The position numbers were made by a program, and so were the translations under genes. A stretch of DNA of 64,000 nucleotides from Photobacterium aphoticum (GTDB lineage Bacteria; Pseudomonadota; Gammaproteobacteria; Enterobacterales; Vibrionaceae): positions 31,178 to 95,177 of the forward strand of contig NZ_LDOV01000011.1 in the NCBI RefSeq assembly GCF_001029435.1, read 5' to 3'. The stretch's first letter is position 1. The number at the start of each line of letters is the position of its first letter. Positions 1-9,205 of this stretch are shown in pieces. The notes beneath the pieces are model-generated. The model worked only from the letters and a program-made list of their open reading frames with translations, did not search any database and had not been told where the DNA came from.

Positions 1-346
1 GCACCATGCGGTCTTGTTCGCGGATCTGTGCGCGTGCCACCTTTGGCGAGCCCGGGTAGTAACGCAGCTCTTCGCCGTCGTTCAGTACCTGAATCGCGTC
101 TAGGTAGCTTTGGATGTCCGCAGGAATGTCATCGCGACCCCAGATTCGGGCGATCCCTTGTTTGAACTCGCCGGTTTTCTCGCTGCGCTCGTCTTGCAAA
201 TCGTAGCGGCCGACCCCGGAGTGAGTATCGTGGTAAACAAAGGGTTTTTCCTTTTGCTTGAGGGCATCAAGGATCAGGCTCTGGACAATGTGCTTAACCA
301 CGTCGGCGTGGTTGCCGGCGTGAAAACTGTGGCGGTAGCTCAGCAT
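1..346 (-). CDS. rlmJ: 23S rRNA (adenine-2030-N6)-methyltransferase RlmJ, 5' part
   Basis: The reverse strand from 346 translates to a protein beginning MLSYRHSFHAGNHADVVKH, which matches the start of E. coli RlmJ (YhiR). It continues with the conserved segments YHDTHSGVGRYDL and LRYYPGSPKVAR. RlmJ methylates A2030 of 23S rRNA with S-adenosylmethionine in the cytoplasm. Only about 115 N-terminal residues are inside the window; the C-terminal part runs off the left edge. It is divergent from prlC, as in E. coli. There is only a weak purine stretch (GAGA) before the start, but the start agrees with the family. Confidence 0.93.
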   Translation of the reverse strand, partial: MLSYRHSFHAGNHADVVKHIVQSLILDALKQKEKPFVYHDTHSGVGRYDLQDERSEKTGEFKQGIARIWGRDDIPADIQSYLDAIQVLNDGEELRYYPGSPKVARAQIREQDRMV

Positions 347-559
347 GGCTGGGATCTCGACAGAAAGAAGTGATGAATTGAGCCCGTATTATGGCGGATT
401 GGCGCGGAATAGCTAGGGGTTGTGATGACATCGACCAGGCCAGATGTTAATTACAGGTTAAAATGATAAGATGTTTTTGCGCTTTAGAGCGAGTAAAGGA
501 TTGATTTTTAGCCTCTGAAGACGCATGTATTAAGGGATAACAGAATGAAGGAATAGCCC

Positions 560-2602
560 ATGTCTAACCCATTACTTACGATGACAGGTTTACCCCCGTT
601 TTCACAGATCCAACCGGAGCACGTGAAACCGGCCGTGGAGCAGGCGATCGCGGATTGCCGTGCAGCGGTAGAAGCGGTACTGGCCAGCGGTGAAGCGCCG
701 AGCTGGGCATCCATTTGTGTGCCATTGGCAGAAACCGATGATCGCTTAAACCGTATCTGGTCGCCGATCGGCCATTTGAATGCCGTGAAAAACAGCAGTG
801 AACTGCGCGATGCGTACGAAAGCTGCCTGCCAATTTTGTCTGACTACAGTACGTGGGTCGGCCAGCATAAAGGCCTGTATGAGGCCTTCAAGGCGATCAA
901 AGCTGATGCCAGCTTTGCCGATCTGACGCTGGCGCAGCAAAAGTCTGTGACCGATGCGCTGAAAGATTTTGAATTGTCCGGCATCGGCCTGCCAGCGCAA
1001 GATCAGCACCGCTACGGTGAGATCAGCAAGCGTCTGTCTGAGCTGTCTTCGACCTTCAGCAACAACGTGCTGGATGCGACCATGGGCTGGAGCAAGCTGA
1101 TCGCTGATGAAGCGGAACTGGCGGGTTTGCCGGAATCTGCGCTGCAGGCGGCTAAAGCCAATGCGGAAGCGAAAGAGCAGGACGGTTACCTGTTCACCCT
1201 TGATATTCCGTCTTACCTGCCGGTGATGACGTACTGTGAAAACCGCGCCCTGCGTCAGGAAATGTACGAAGCATTCGTGACCCGTGCCTCGGATCGCGGC
1301 CCGAATGCCGGTAAGTGGGACAACAGCGACATCATCGCTGAGAAGCTGAAACTGAACCACGAAATCGCCCGTTTGTTGGGCTTCAACACCTACAGTGAGA
1401 AATCGCTGGCCACCAAGATGGCGGAAACGCCGGCACAAGTGCTGGGCTTTTTGAATGACCTGGCCAGCCGTGCCAAGCCACAGGGCGAGCGTGAAATTGC
1501 TGAGCTGCGTGAATACGCACAGAGCGAGTTTGGTGCCACTGATCTGGCTCCATGGGATCTGGCGTTCTATAGCGAGAAACTGAAGCAACACCGCTACAGC
1601 ATTTCTGATGAACAACTGCGTCCGTACTTCCCTGAGCAGAAAGTGGTGGCCGGTCTGTTTGAAGTGCTAAAACGTGTGTTTGGCATGGATGTGAAAGCGC
1701 GTGACGGTGTCGATGTGTGGCACGAGTCGGTGACTTTCTATGACATCTTTGATGCGCACGGTGAGCTACGTGGCAGCTTCTATTTGGATCTGTACGCCCG
1801 TGAACACAAGCGTGGCGGTGCCTGGATGGATGAGTGTCTGGTACGTCGTACCCGCGAAGACGGTACCCTGCAAGCGCCAGTGGCTTACCTGACCTGTAAC
1901 TTCAACAAGCCAGTGGGCGACAAGCCAGCCCTGTTTACCCACGATGAAGTGGTAACGCTGTTCCACGAAACCGGTCACGGTATTCATCACATGCTAACTC
2001 AAGTGGACGTACCGGCTGTTTCAGGCATCAACGGTGTGCCATGGGATGCGGTTGAGCTGCCAAGTCAGTTCCTGGAAAACTGGTGTTGGGAAGAAGAGGC
2101 GCTGGCCTTCATTTCCGGTCATTATGAAACCGGCGAGCCATTGCCAAAAGAAATGCTGGATAAGATGCTGGCCGCGAAGAACTTCCAATCGGCGATGGGC
2201 ATTTTGCGTCAGCTGGAATTCGGTCTGTTCGATTTCACCCTGTACACCGAATACGATCCTGAAGTCGGCGCCCAAGTGCTGGAAACGCTGGCAGCGATCA
2301 AGTCACGCGTCTCTGTCGTACAAAGCCCAGAGTGGGGCCGTTTCCCACACAGCTTCAGTCACATCTTTGCCGGTGGCTACAGTGCGGGTTACTACAGCTA
2401 CCTGTGGGCGGAAGTGTTGTCGTCTGATGCGTACTCACGTTTTGAGGAAGAGGGGATCTTCAACCCGCAAACCGGTGCGGATTTCTTGGATTGCATCCTC
2501 GAGCGTGGCGGCAGTGAAGAGCCGATGGCGTTGTTCAAGCGTTTCCGTGGCCGTGAGCCGCAGATTGATGCGTTGCTTCGCCATTCGGGCATCACGGGTT
2601 AA
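560..2602 (+). CDS. prlC: Oligopeptidase A (M3 zinc metallopeptidase)
   Basis: The 680-residue product has the same length as E. coli PrlC/OpdA. It carries the gluzincin signature HETGH (H469, E470, H473), followed by the downstream ELPSQFLENW segment that supplies the third zinc ligand in M3 peptidases. The enzyme is a cytoplasmic thimet-type oligopeptidase that degrades short peptides, including cleaved signal peptides. The ATG is preceded by AAGGA. It is divergent from rlmJ, as in E. coli. No rsmJ homologue follows; instead there is a repeat-rich spacer and a terminator shared with the convergent gppA. Confidence 0.97.
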   Translation: MSNPLLTMTGLPPFSQIQPEHVKPAVEQAIADCRAAVEAVLASGEAPSWASICVPLAETDDRLNRIWSPIGHLNAVKNSSELRDAYESCLPILSDYSTWVGQHKGLYEAFKAIKADASFADLTLAQQKSVTDALKDFELSGIGLPAQDQHRYGEISKRLSELSSTFSNNVLDATMGWSKLIADEAELAGLPESALQAAKANAEAKEQDGYLFTLDIPSYLPVMTYCENRALRQEMYEAFVTRASDRGPNAGKWDNSDIIAEKLKLNHEIARLLGFNTYSEKSLATKMAETPAQVLGFLNDLASRAKPQGEREIAELREYAQSEFGATDLAPWDLAFYSEKLKQHRYSISDEQLRPYFPEQKVVAGLFEVLKRVFGMDVKARDGVDVWHESVTFYDIFDAHGELRGSFYLDLYAREHKRGGAWMDECLVRRTREDGTLQAPVAYLTCNFNKPVGDKPALFTHDEVVTLFHETGHGIHHMLTQVDVPAVSGINGVPWDAVELPSQFLENWCWEEEALAFISGHYETGEPLPKEMLDKMLAAKNFQSAMGILRQLEFGLFDFTLYTEYDPEVGAQVLETLAAIKSRVSVVQSPEWGRFPHSFSHIFAGGYSAGYYSYLWAEVLSSDAYSRFEEEGIFNPQTGADFLDCILERGGSEEPMALFKRFRGREPQIDALLRHSGITG

Positions 2603-2661
2603 TGCACTGATTGGGCTGGCTCTTTCACCCCAGCCCAGCATCGGACATGCTCATTGATGGT

Positions 2662-3030
2662 TATCAACTGCGCGTGTCCTCTTTGTGCTGAGGCGAAATT
2701 TCTGCGCCCAATCAGACATTAACAGAGTGTGTGCAAGAGATATCAATTCCGCACGCCCTCTTAGCGATGAAACGAAATTCCTGCGTCATAAATATGAAAT
2801 TAGATCTGAGCGGGATGAGGTTTTGGCTTTAGTGCGAATTCGAGCTCTAGCCAAACTCAGGCATTTGTTCTGTCAATTTGAGTGCGTGCAATAGATATCA
2901 ACTGCGCGTGTCCTCTTTGTGCTGAGGCGAAATTTCTGCGCCTAATCAGGCATTAACTAAGTGAAAGTTGGGTTTAAATAAATGAAATCCAGCGCCATAA
3001 ACGCGAAATAAATCGCTAGCGAAGTGCGTG
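2662..3030. repeat. Degenerate tandem array, period about 78 bp
   Basis: The gene-free spacer between prlC and gppA (2603-3123) contains a 62-bp unit at 2662-2723 that recurs at 2896-2957 with only two differences. A diverged copy lies at 2741-2785 (about 34 of 45 positions equal). The starts are 79 and 155 bp apart, so a period near 78 bp with a more degraded unit at about 2819-2895 is likely: its right end, GTGCGTGCAATAGATATCAA, matches GTGTGCAAGAGATATCAA before 2741. The right flank of the middle copy also resembles 2980-3015. Short ORFs here have no protein-like character. Function unknown. Confidence 0.75.
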
Positions 3031-3063
3031 ATTCTGAGATGAGTTGGCACTTCTGATAGGTAA

Positions 3064-3092
3064 TAAAAAAGCACCCATGGGGTGCTTTTTTT
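3064..3092. terminator. Bidirectional Rho-independent terminator, prlC/gppA
   Basis: AAAAAAGCACCCATGGGGTGCTTTTTTT forms a strong stem with an A tract on one side and a T tract on the other. It lies between the convergent prlC region and gppA and can serve both directions. Confidence 0.9.
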
Positions 3093-3123
3093 GTTTGGGG
3101 ATCCGCACTCAGCGTGAGTGGGA

Positions 3124-4620
3124 TTATTCGCTGGCAATTAACGTCAGTGGCCAGCCCATGTCGGTTTGACGCTCGGCTTCTTGTTCCAGCTCGGCGTGGG
3201 TCAGCGGGTTCGCCGCCAGCCAGCTTGCCGGCAGGGTGAGGGTCAACGCATTGTGCTGGGCTGTCAGCGTGAACGGAGGCAGCTTGGCTTTGTCGCGGCG
3301 GTGGCACAGTAACACGGCTAAACGCAGCAGGCGTAGCAGGCGTGTGGCGCTGTCGCCGGGCAACGCATGTTGCATCGGCAGCGGACTCAGTTGCTCGCGG
3401 AAGCGACGCAGCAGTTCGGCGATCAGGAATTTCTGCGCGCGGGTAAAGCCCGGCAGATCACTGTGATTGATCAGGTAAGCGGCGTGGTCGCCACTTTGTT
3501 TGAATTCAATCATGGTGCCGATTTCATGCAGCGCGGCACAGGCATGCAGTAAGTTGGCCGCATGCGGTTCCGGCTGCCATGCTGACGCGGTTGCGTTGAG
3601 CAGGGCTTGCGCGGTGTCTGCCACGTTATCGGCATGGGTGCGATCCAGCTGGAAGCGTGCCTGCAGGCTTTGCAGCGTACGGGCTTGCACATCGTGATGG
3701 CGCATCTGGTGCATCATTTCATACACCATGCCTTCACGTAGGGCACCGCCGGCCAGTGTCATCGATTCAATCTCCAGCGACTCAAAGATAGCGATCAAAA
3801 TCGACAGGCCGCTCGGGAAGACCAGGGCACGCTCAAGGGTCAGGCCCTCGATATCCAGATCTTCCAAACGCTCGTACTGCATCGCCTGACGTTGCAGGCG
3901 CTTCAGTTTGGCGAGGGTGATGATTTCATCCATCCCTTGCGCCAGCATGATTTCTTGCAGCGCTTGCACGGTGCCACTGGCGCCGACACAGGTCTTCCAA
4001 CCCAGCGTCTGGTATTGGCTGACAATCGGTGCAATGGCCGCTTTGGCCGCGTTGATGGCGGCATCAAAGTTGGCTGCCGTCAGGGCGCGATCTTTAAAAT
4101 AGCGCTCCAGCCAGGTCACACAGCCCACTTTCAGGCTGGTCAGGGCACTGGCATCAAAGCCTTCACCAATCACCACCTCGGTACTGGCTCCGCCAATATC
4201 GACCACCAGGCGCTTACTGCTGCCGCCAGAGGTATGGGCGACCCCTTGATAGATAATGCGCGCTTCCTCTTCACCCGGAATGATATCGACCGGATAACCA
4301 AGGATCGCTTCTGCCTTGGAAAGAAAGGCCTCGGCATTGACGGCGGTGCGCAACGCGGCGGTGCCGACAATGCGAATATTACCGGCCGGAATGTCCTGCA
4401 GACGTTCGGCAAACAGGCTCAGGCAGTCCCAGCCGCGTTGCATGGCTTCATCACTTAGCACGTTCTCGGCATTGAGTCCGGCGGCTAAGCGCACTTTACG
4501 TTTGATCTTGGCCAATGTCTGCACGTTGCCGGCAAACTCTCGCACGATCCACATGTGGAAGCTGTTGGAGCCAAGGTCAATGGCGGCATACAACGGGGAT
4601 ACGGTTCTTTCCATGGGCAT
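3124..4620 (-). CDS. gppA: Guanosine-5'-triphosphate,3'-diphosphate pyrophosphatase (Ppx/GppA family)
   Basis: The 498-residue protein starts with the ASKHA phosphate-1 motif [15 protein letters not shown] and has the family segments [11 protein letters not shown] and [12 protein letters not shown], followed by a C-terminal HD-like region. GppA converts pppGpp to ppGpp; the related Ppx degrades polyphosphate. Adjacency to rhlB (24-bp gap, same strand) is the classic gppA-rhlB arrangement and favours GppA over Ppx. The start could be the first ATG or the one two codons later (4614); neither has a strong ribosome site, so translation may depend on rhlB. Confidence 0.94.
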   Translation of the reverse strand: MPMERTVSPLYAAIDLGSNSFHMWIVREFAGNVQTLAKIKRKVRLAAGLNAENVLSDEAMQRGWDCLSLFAERLQDIPAGNIRIVGTAALRTAVNAEAFLSKAEAILGYPVDIIPGEEEARIIYQGVAHTSGGSSKRLVVDIGGASTEVVIGEGFDASALTSLKVGCVTWLERYFKDRALTAANFDAAINAAKAAIAPIVSQYQTLGWKTCVGASGTVQALQEIMLAQGMDEIITLAKLKRLQRQAMQYERLEDLDIEGLTLERALVFPSGLSILIAIFESLEIESMTLAGGALREGMVYEMMHQMRHHDVQARTLQSLQARFQLDRTHADNVADTAQALLNATASAWQPEPHAANLLHACAALHEIGTMIEFKQSGDHAAYLINHSDLPGFTRAQKFLIAELLRRFREQLSPLPMQHALPGDSATRLLRLLRLAVLLCHRRDKAKLPPFTLTAQHNALTLTLPASWLAANPLTHAELEQEAERQTDMGWPLTLIASE

Positions 4621-4644
4621 ATCTATCAGTTATTCAGCTTTGGG

Positions 4645-5952
4645 TTATTGCGCTTTGTTCTGCGACGGGCGGCGGCGGTTACGTTGACGCGGCTGTCCCT
4701 GACGCGATGAGCCACCACTGTTGCGACGGTTGCCACCCTGACGAGGGGCACGCGGCACGAAAAGCGGCGCAGGTAAATCGTCAAGCAGGGCGTCGGCATT
4801 GTACTTAGACAATGGGATCGCGTGCTCGATGTAAGTTTCAATCGCCGGCAGGTTGATAGCGTATTCTTCACAGGCAAAGCTGATCGAATGGCCACTGGCG
4901 CCTGCACGACCGGTACGGCCGATACGGTGTACGTAGTCCTCTGCGTCGTCTGGCAGATCGTAGTTAAATACGTGCGTTACCTGCGGAATGTGCAGGCCAC
5001 GGGCAGCGACGTCGGTTGCTACCAGGATATCCACTTCACCTTGGGTGAACTGCTCAAGAATGCGTACGCGCTTCTTCTGCGGCACATCGCCAGTCAGCAG
5101 GCCAACACGGTGTTTGTCTGCCGCCAGGTGAGCCCAGATGTCTTCACAACGGTGCTTGGTGTTAGCAAAGATGATGGCGCGATCTGGCCATTCTTCTTCA
5201 ATCAGCGTCTGTAGCAGGCGCATCTTGTCGTTGTTAGACGGGTAGAACAGCTCTTCCTGGATACGGTGACCGGTTTTTTGCTCCGGCTCTACCACAACAC
5301 TTTTCGGGTCGTTCATGTGTTCAAACGCCAACTCTTTCACACGGTAGGAAAGGGTCGCAGAGAACAGCATGTTCAGACGCTCAGTCGGGACTGGCATGCG
5401 ACGGAACAAGAAGCGGATGTCTTTAATAAAGCCCAGATCAAACATACGATCGGCTTCATCCAGTACCACGGCCTGAATAGAACGCAGGTCAATCACGCGC
5501 TGCTTGTAGAAATCGATGATACGGCCACAAGTACCGATCAGGATATCCACGCCCGCTTCCAGCGTTTTCTGTTGTTTCTCGTACGCTTCACCACCGTAAG
5601 CCAGGCCTGCGGTCAGACCGGTGCTTTCCAGTAATGGCTGCGCATCGTTGTAAATTTGGATAGCCAGTTCACGCGTAGGTGCCATAATGATGGCACGAGG
5701 GTGATTCTGTTTACGATCCTCTTTCGCTGGCGTTAGCAGCAGATGGTTAAAAGTCGCGGTCAGGAAAGCCAGGGTTTTCCCTGTGCCTGTTTGGGCCTGA
5801 CCCGCAATGTCACGGCCGGAGAGCACTACCGGCAATGCCAGCGCCTGGATCGGCGTACAATTATGGAAACCTTTGGCTTCCAATCCTTGTAAAACCTGTG
5901 GTTCTAACCCCAGGTCGGCAAATTTTTGCTCTGTGATATGAGTCGTCTTCAT
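4645..5952 (-). CDS. rhlB: ATP-dependent RNA helicase RhlB
   Basis: The 435-residue DEAD-box protein contains AQTGTGKT (motif I), PTRELA (Ia), DEAD in [10 protein letters not shown] (II), SAT (III) and [10 protein letters not shown] (VI). A basic tail rich in Arg, Asn and Gln follows and is probably the RNA/RNase E contact region. RhlB unwinds structured RNA in the degradosome. It is transcribed divergently from trxA with only 113 bp between, and leads into gppA. Confidence 0.96.
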   Translation of the reverse strand: MKTTHITEQKFADLGLEPQVLQGLEAKGFHNCTPIQALALPVVLSGRDIAGQAQTGTGKTLAFLTATFNHLLLTPAKEDRKQNHPRAIIMAPTRELAIQIYNDAQPLLESTGLTAGLAYGGEAYEKQQKTLEAGVDILIGTCGRIIDFYKQRVIDLRSIQAVVLDEADRMFDLGFIKDIRFLFRRMPVPTERLNMLFSATLSYRVKELAFEHMNDPKSVVVEPEQKTGHRIQEELFYPSNNDKMRLLQTLIEEEWPDRAIIFANTKHRCEDIWAHLAADKHRVGLLTGDVPQKKRVRILEQFTQGEVDILVATDVAARGLHIPQVTHVFNYDLPDDAEDYVHRIGRTGRAGASGHSISFACEEYAINLPAIETYIEHAIPLSKYNADALLDDLPAPLFVPRAPRQGGNRRNSGGSSRQGQPRQRNRRRPSQNKAQ

Positions 5953-6065
5953 TCGTATAGAATATCAGCTTAGGGTTGCAATACGAAACGGATTCCATTC
6001 AAATAGGGCAACGATTTGCTGGTTAAAATCAAATCAGCTATGAAAATCAACCATTGGAGTGGAAG

Positions 6066-6392
6066 ATGAGCGACAAGATTGTGCAGCTGACAGACGCAAG
6101 TTTCGAAAGCGATGTGATTACTGCTGCAGGCCCTGTGCTAGTCGATTTTTGGGCAGAGTGGTGTGGTCCTTGTAAAATGATTGCCCCAATTCTTGATGAA
6201 ATCGCAGACGAGTACGAAGGTAAGCTGACTATCGGTAAACTAAACATCGATCAGAATGCAGCCACACCACCTAAGTTCGGTATTCGTGGTATCCCAACAC
6301 TATTGTTGTTCAAAGACGGCAGTGTTGCAGCCACCAAAGTAGGTGCACTATCCAAGAGCCAGCTGAAAGAGTTCCTCGACGCGAACCTGTAA
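6066..6392 (+). CDS. trxA: Thioredoxin 1
   Basis: The 108-residue protein carries the active site WCGPCK (C33, C36) and the cis-proline loop GIRGIPTL. It reduces cytoplasmic disulfides and is reduced by thioredoxin reductase. The ATG at 6066 is chosen over an in-frame upstream start at 6054 because GGAG lies at a suitable distance before it and the length matches E. coli TrxA. It is followed by rho, a linkage shared with E. coli. Confidence 0.97.
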   Translation: MSDKIVQLTDASFESDVITAAGPVLVDFWAEWCGPCKMIAPILDEIADEYEGKLTIGKLNIDQNAATPPKFGIRGIPTLLLFKDGSVAATKVGALSKSQLKEFLDANL

Positions 6393-6408
6393 GCCTCTCT
6401 TATTCAAG

Positions 6409-6460
6409 CCATGCACAATTGATAGTTGTGCATGGTTTGACAACCGTCTATGCTAGACGG
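6409..6460 (+). promoter_or_regulatory. Two perfect hairpins in the trxA-rho leader
   Basis: CCATGCACAA and TTGTGCATGG (6409-6418 and 6426-6435) form a perfect 10-bp stem. CCGTCTA and TAGACGG (6444-6450 and 6454-6460) form a 7-bp stem with a 3-nt loop. Neither has a clear T tract, so they are weak terminator candidates. They sit in the 196-nt gap before rho, where rho autoregulation by premature termination acts in E. coli. A regulatory role is inferred. Confidence 0.55.
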
Positions 6461-6588
6461 AAGATATCTTTAGTGCTAACTTATTGCACGTAATTTGTAC
6501 ATCTGTTCATTCCTTGACCAGCCCCATTGGTCAACCTTATCTCAACTAATATAGAACCCCGATTTTGACTGACAAGAAACCCACCACT

Positions 6589-7854
6589 ATGAATCTGACT
6601 GAACTGAAGAACCAACCTATTTCACAGTTGGTTGCGCTTGGCGAAAGCTTGGGCCTTGAAAACCTAGCGCGTCTGAGAAAACAAGACATCATCTTTGCGA
6701 TTCTCAAGCAGCATGCAAAAAGTGGTGAGGACATCTTCGGTGACGGTGTTCTAGAAATCCTTCAAGATGGCTTCGGCTTCCTCCGCTCAGCAGACAGTTC
6801 TTACCTTGCCGGCCCAGACGACATCTACGTCTCTCCTAGTCAAATCCGCCGCTTCAACCTTCGCACTGGTGACACCATTTCAGGCAAAATCCGTCCGCCT
6901 AAAGACGGTGAACGTTACTTTGCATTGTTGAAAGTGAACGAGGTGAACTACGACAAGCCAGACAACGCCCGTAATAAGATCCTGTTTGAAAACCTGACGC
7001 CGCTGCACGCGAACGAGCGTATGCGCATGGAGCGTGGTAACGGTTCAACCGAAGACATCACGGCACGTGTACTGGACTTGGCATCACCGATCGGTAAAGG
7101 CCAGCGTGGTCTGATCGTGGCACCGCCAAAAGCGGGTAAAACCATGCTGCTTCAGAACATCGCACAGAGCATTGCTTACAACCACCCAGAGTGTGAGTTG
7201 ATGGTACTGCTTATCGATGAACGTCCGGAAGAAGTGACCGAGATGCAGCGTCTTGTGAAGGGTGAAGTGGTTGCTTCTACCTTTGATGAGCCAGCATCAC
7301 GTCACGTACAAGTGGCGGAAATGGTGATTGAGAAGGCCAAGCGTCTGGTTGAACACAAGAAAGACGTGGTGATCCTACTGGACTCTATCACCCGTCTGGC
7401 ACGTGCTTACAACACCGTGATCCCATCATCAGGCAAAGTACTGACCGGTGGTGTGGATGCTAATGCCCTGCACCGTCCTAAGCGTTTCTTCGGTGCGGCA
7501 CGTAACGTAGAAGAAGGCGGTAGCCTGACTATCATCGCAACGGCACTGGTTGATACCGGTTCTAAGATGGATGAAGTGATCTACGAAGAATTTAAAGGTA
7601 CGGGTAACATGGAACTGCACCTGTCTCGCAAGATTGCCGAGAAGCGTGTCTTCCCTGCGATTGATTTCAACCGCTCTGGTACCCGTCGTGAAGAGCTGCT
7701 GGCTAAAGCCGACGAACTACAGAAGATGTGGATCCTGCGTAAGATTGTTCACCCAATGAGTGAAACAGACAGCATGGAGTTCTTGATCGACAAGCTGTCG
7801 ATGACTAAGACCAACGACGAGTTCTTCGACGCGATGCGCCGTCAGAAGTCTTAA
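6589..7854 (+). CDS. rho: Transcription termination factor Rho
   Basis: Starting at ATG 6589 the product is 421 residues, begins [19 protein letters not shown] as in E. coli Rho (419 residues), and has the RNA-binding cold-shock-like domain with DGFGFLRS. The Walker A loop is PPKAGKT (179-185), the Walker B region is [16 protein letters not shown], and the Q/R loops follow. Rho is the hexameric RNA helicase that ends untranslated transcripts. An in-frame TTG 24 bp upstream (6565) is an unlikely alternative. Confidence 0.97.
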   Translation: MNLTELKNQPISQLVALGESLGLENLARLRKQDIIFAILKQHAKSGEDIFGDGVLEILQDGFGFLRSADSSYLAGPDDIYVSPSQIRRFNLRTGDTISGKIRPPKDGERYFALLKVNEVNYDKPDNARNKILFENLTPLHANERMRMERGNGSTEDITARVLDLASPIGKGQRGLIVAPPKAGKTMLLQNIAQSIAYNHPECELMVLLIDERPEEVTEMQRLVKGEVVASTFDEPASRHVQVAEMVIEKAKRLVEHKKDVVILLDSITRLARAYNTVIPSSGKVLTGGVDANALHRPKRFFGAARNVEEGGSLTIIATALVDTGSKMDEVIYEEFKGTGNMELHLSRKIAEKRVFPAIDFNRSGTRREELLAKADELQKMWILRKIVHPMSETDSMEFLIDKLSMTKTNDEFFDAMRRQKS

Positions 7855-7881
7855 TCCACACGGTTTGACTTCACAGTTTCT

Positions 7882-7909
7882 AAAACGCCACCTTGTGTGG
7901 CGTTTTTTA
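7882..7909 (+). terminator. Rho-independent terminator after rho
   Basis: AAAACGCCACC TTGT GTGGCGTTTTTT: an 8-bp GC-rich stem followed by a T tract, 27 bp after the rho stop. Confidence 0.88.
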
Positions 7910-7973
7910 TTGTCTGAAGTAGGGCATAATCCTATTGTGCGTTGTTCAATTGATCGTGATCATAACAAGGCAC

Positions 7974-7994
7974 CGAATACCCGGACGGTATTCG
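7974..7994. repeat. Inverted repeat upstream of the secreted unknown gene
   Basis: CGAATACC and GGTATTCG pair perfectly around a 5-nt loop. The hairpin lies about 35 bp before the next start codon, followed by a pyrimidine-rich stretch. It may be an attenuator or an operator; nothing decides between these. Confidence 0.4.
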
Positions 7995-8028
7995 CGTTCC
8001 TCTTTTTCCTTTTCACCAAGGAGGTGAC

Positions 8029-9063
8029 ATGCGACTAGGACAGTGCATGCTAATAGGATGGTTAGCGACACACATCACGATGGCCAGTGCGGCCGGCGTC
8101 CCGGCGGCTGGCGTTCCAGCGACCGACGTCACGGTGACCACTATCACCCCACACGCGGTGACAGAGGTGCTGGCCTCTTCACAAAGTCAGGCCCGTGCGG
8201 CGGCGCTGGCGACCCTCTATGATCACAACGACTTTCGCGCGTTGGAATTTAACTTGTCTCAATTACCGGCGCTGAAGCAGGAAGCGGTGCGTGCGCTGCT
8301 GGTGGATCATGCGGTAGCACATCCGGTGCTGGATCAGTACAAAGCCAACTGGCTGCAGGCCCAAGCCCTGCGCAAACCGTTATTTACCGTGGTGGAGCAG
8401 GGCGATGGCTACCAAGTTACCCAGACGGCCTTTCATTACGGCACCAAAGCCCGCAGTCAGGTGAAACGCTGGGAAGACATGCTCAAAGCCCAAACCTTTA
8501 GCGAACAAGCCGAGCGTGGCGAGTTAGTGCTGTCTGAATGGCTGGCGGGCGATTTGACGACCCAAGCTCTGCAACGGGACATTCTGCTGGCTCAGTTGCC
8601 GGGGCTCTCGGCTCAGGCGGTGGCACAACTGGCTGCCCAGTTCACCAGTGATAAGGCGCTGTTGTGGTTACCGGATAATGCCGTGATCGCCGCATTAGCA
8701 GCGGCCTCGGGCGATGACGGGGTGTACCACCTGCTGTGGCGTCGTCGCAGCGATCAGTACAGCCTGGCCGAGCTGAACCGGCTAGCGCAGCTCGCACCGG
8801 ATCCGCAGGCCACCCAGCAGCTGATGGCGGCCACCATTAACCCGTCGCTGAAAATCGTGGCGTACCGGGCGTTGGTGGCGGTGAACCCGTTGCCGTCCCA
8901 GACGCAGGATTTTCTCAGTGACAAACTGGCGGATGTCACCGATGGGGCGCTGGTGGCGACAGAGTTAGCCCGTCATGGCTACCTGAGTTGGTTAGAACAA
9001 CTGGTGGGTGCCAGCCGCAATCAGGTGCTGCAGAAAAACATCAAAACCGCCCTTTCCCAATAA
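8029..9063 (+). CDS. Secreted protein of unknown function
   Basis: This 344-residue protein has an excellent ribosome site (AAGGAGGTGAC just before ATG). The N-terminus looks like a signal peptide: MRLGQCMLIGWLATHITMASA with a possible cut after ASA. The mature part is Ala/Leu/Gln-rich and predominantly helical in appearance (for example LAQLAAQF and LATELARHGYLSWLEQLV), which would suit an alpha-solenoid, but I recognise no family. Its Ala/Gly/Pro/Val linker after the signal is low complexity. It sits between rho and ubiD. It probably acts in the periplasm; function unknown. Confidence 0.8.
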   Translation: MRLGQCMLIGWLATHITMASAAGVPAAGVPATDVTVTTITPHAVTEVLASSQSQARAAALATLYDHNDFRALEFNLSQLPALKQEAVRALLVDHAVAHPVLDQYKANWLQAQALRKPLFTVVEQGDGYQVTQTAFHYGTKARSQVKRWEDMLKAQTFSEQAERGELVLSEWLAGDLTTQALQRDILLAQLPGLSAQAVAQLAAQFTSDKALLWLPDNAVIAALAAASGDDGVYHLLWRRRSDQYSLAELNRLAQLAPDPQATQQLMAATINPSLKIVAYRALVAVNPLPSQTQDFLSDKLADVTDGALVATELARHGYLSWLEQLVGASRNQVLQKNIKTALSQ

Positions 9064-9205
9064 CGCGATTACTGCGGCGTGCCTCGATTTTCCGCTATCC
9101 AGACGTTAACAAGTCGTTATAATAACCCGAGAATGATTGTCTTTACGCAGTGGCCCACCGGCTTCTGCGTATCGTCGTATGTAGTAGGATAGGTCACGGT
9201 AAGCG

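Noticed and set aside
620..629. CACGTGAAAC inside prlC as half of a parS site
   Set aside because: The left half does not match, and it lies in conserved coding sequence.
746..1615. 289-codon reverse-strand ORF inside prlC
   Set aside because: It is antisense to a strongly conserved gene, has Arg/His/Gln-rich shadow composition and no ribosome site.
3124..4620. Calling the Ppx/GppA protein an exopolyphosphatase
   Set aside because: Adjacency to rhlB and absence of ppk nearby favour GppA.
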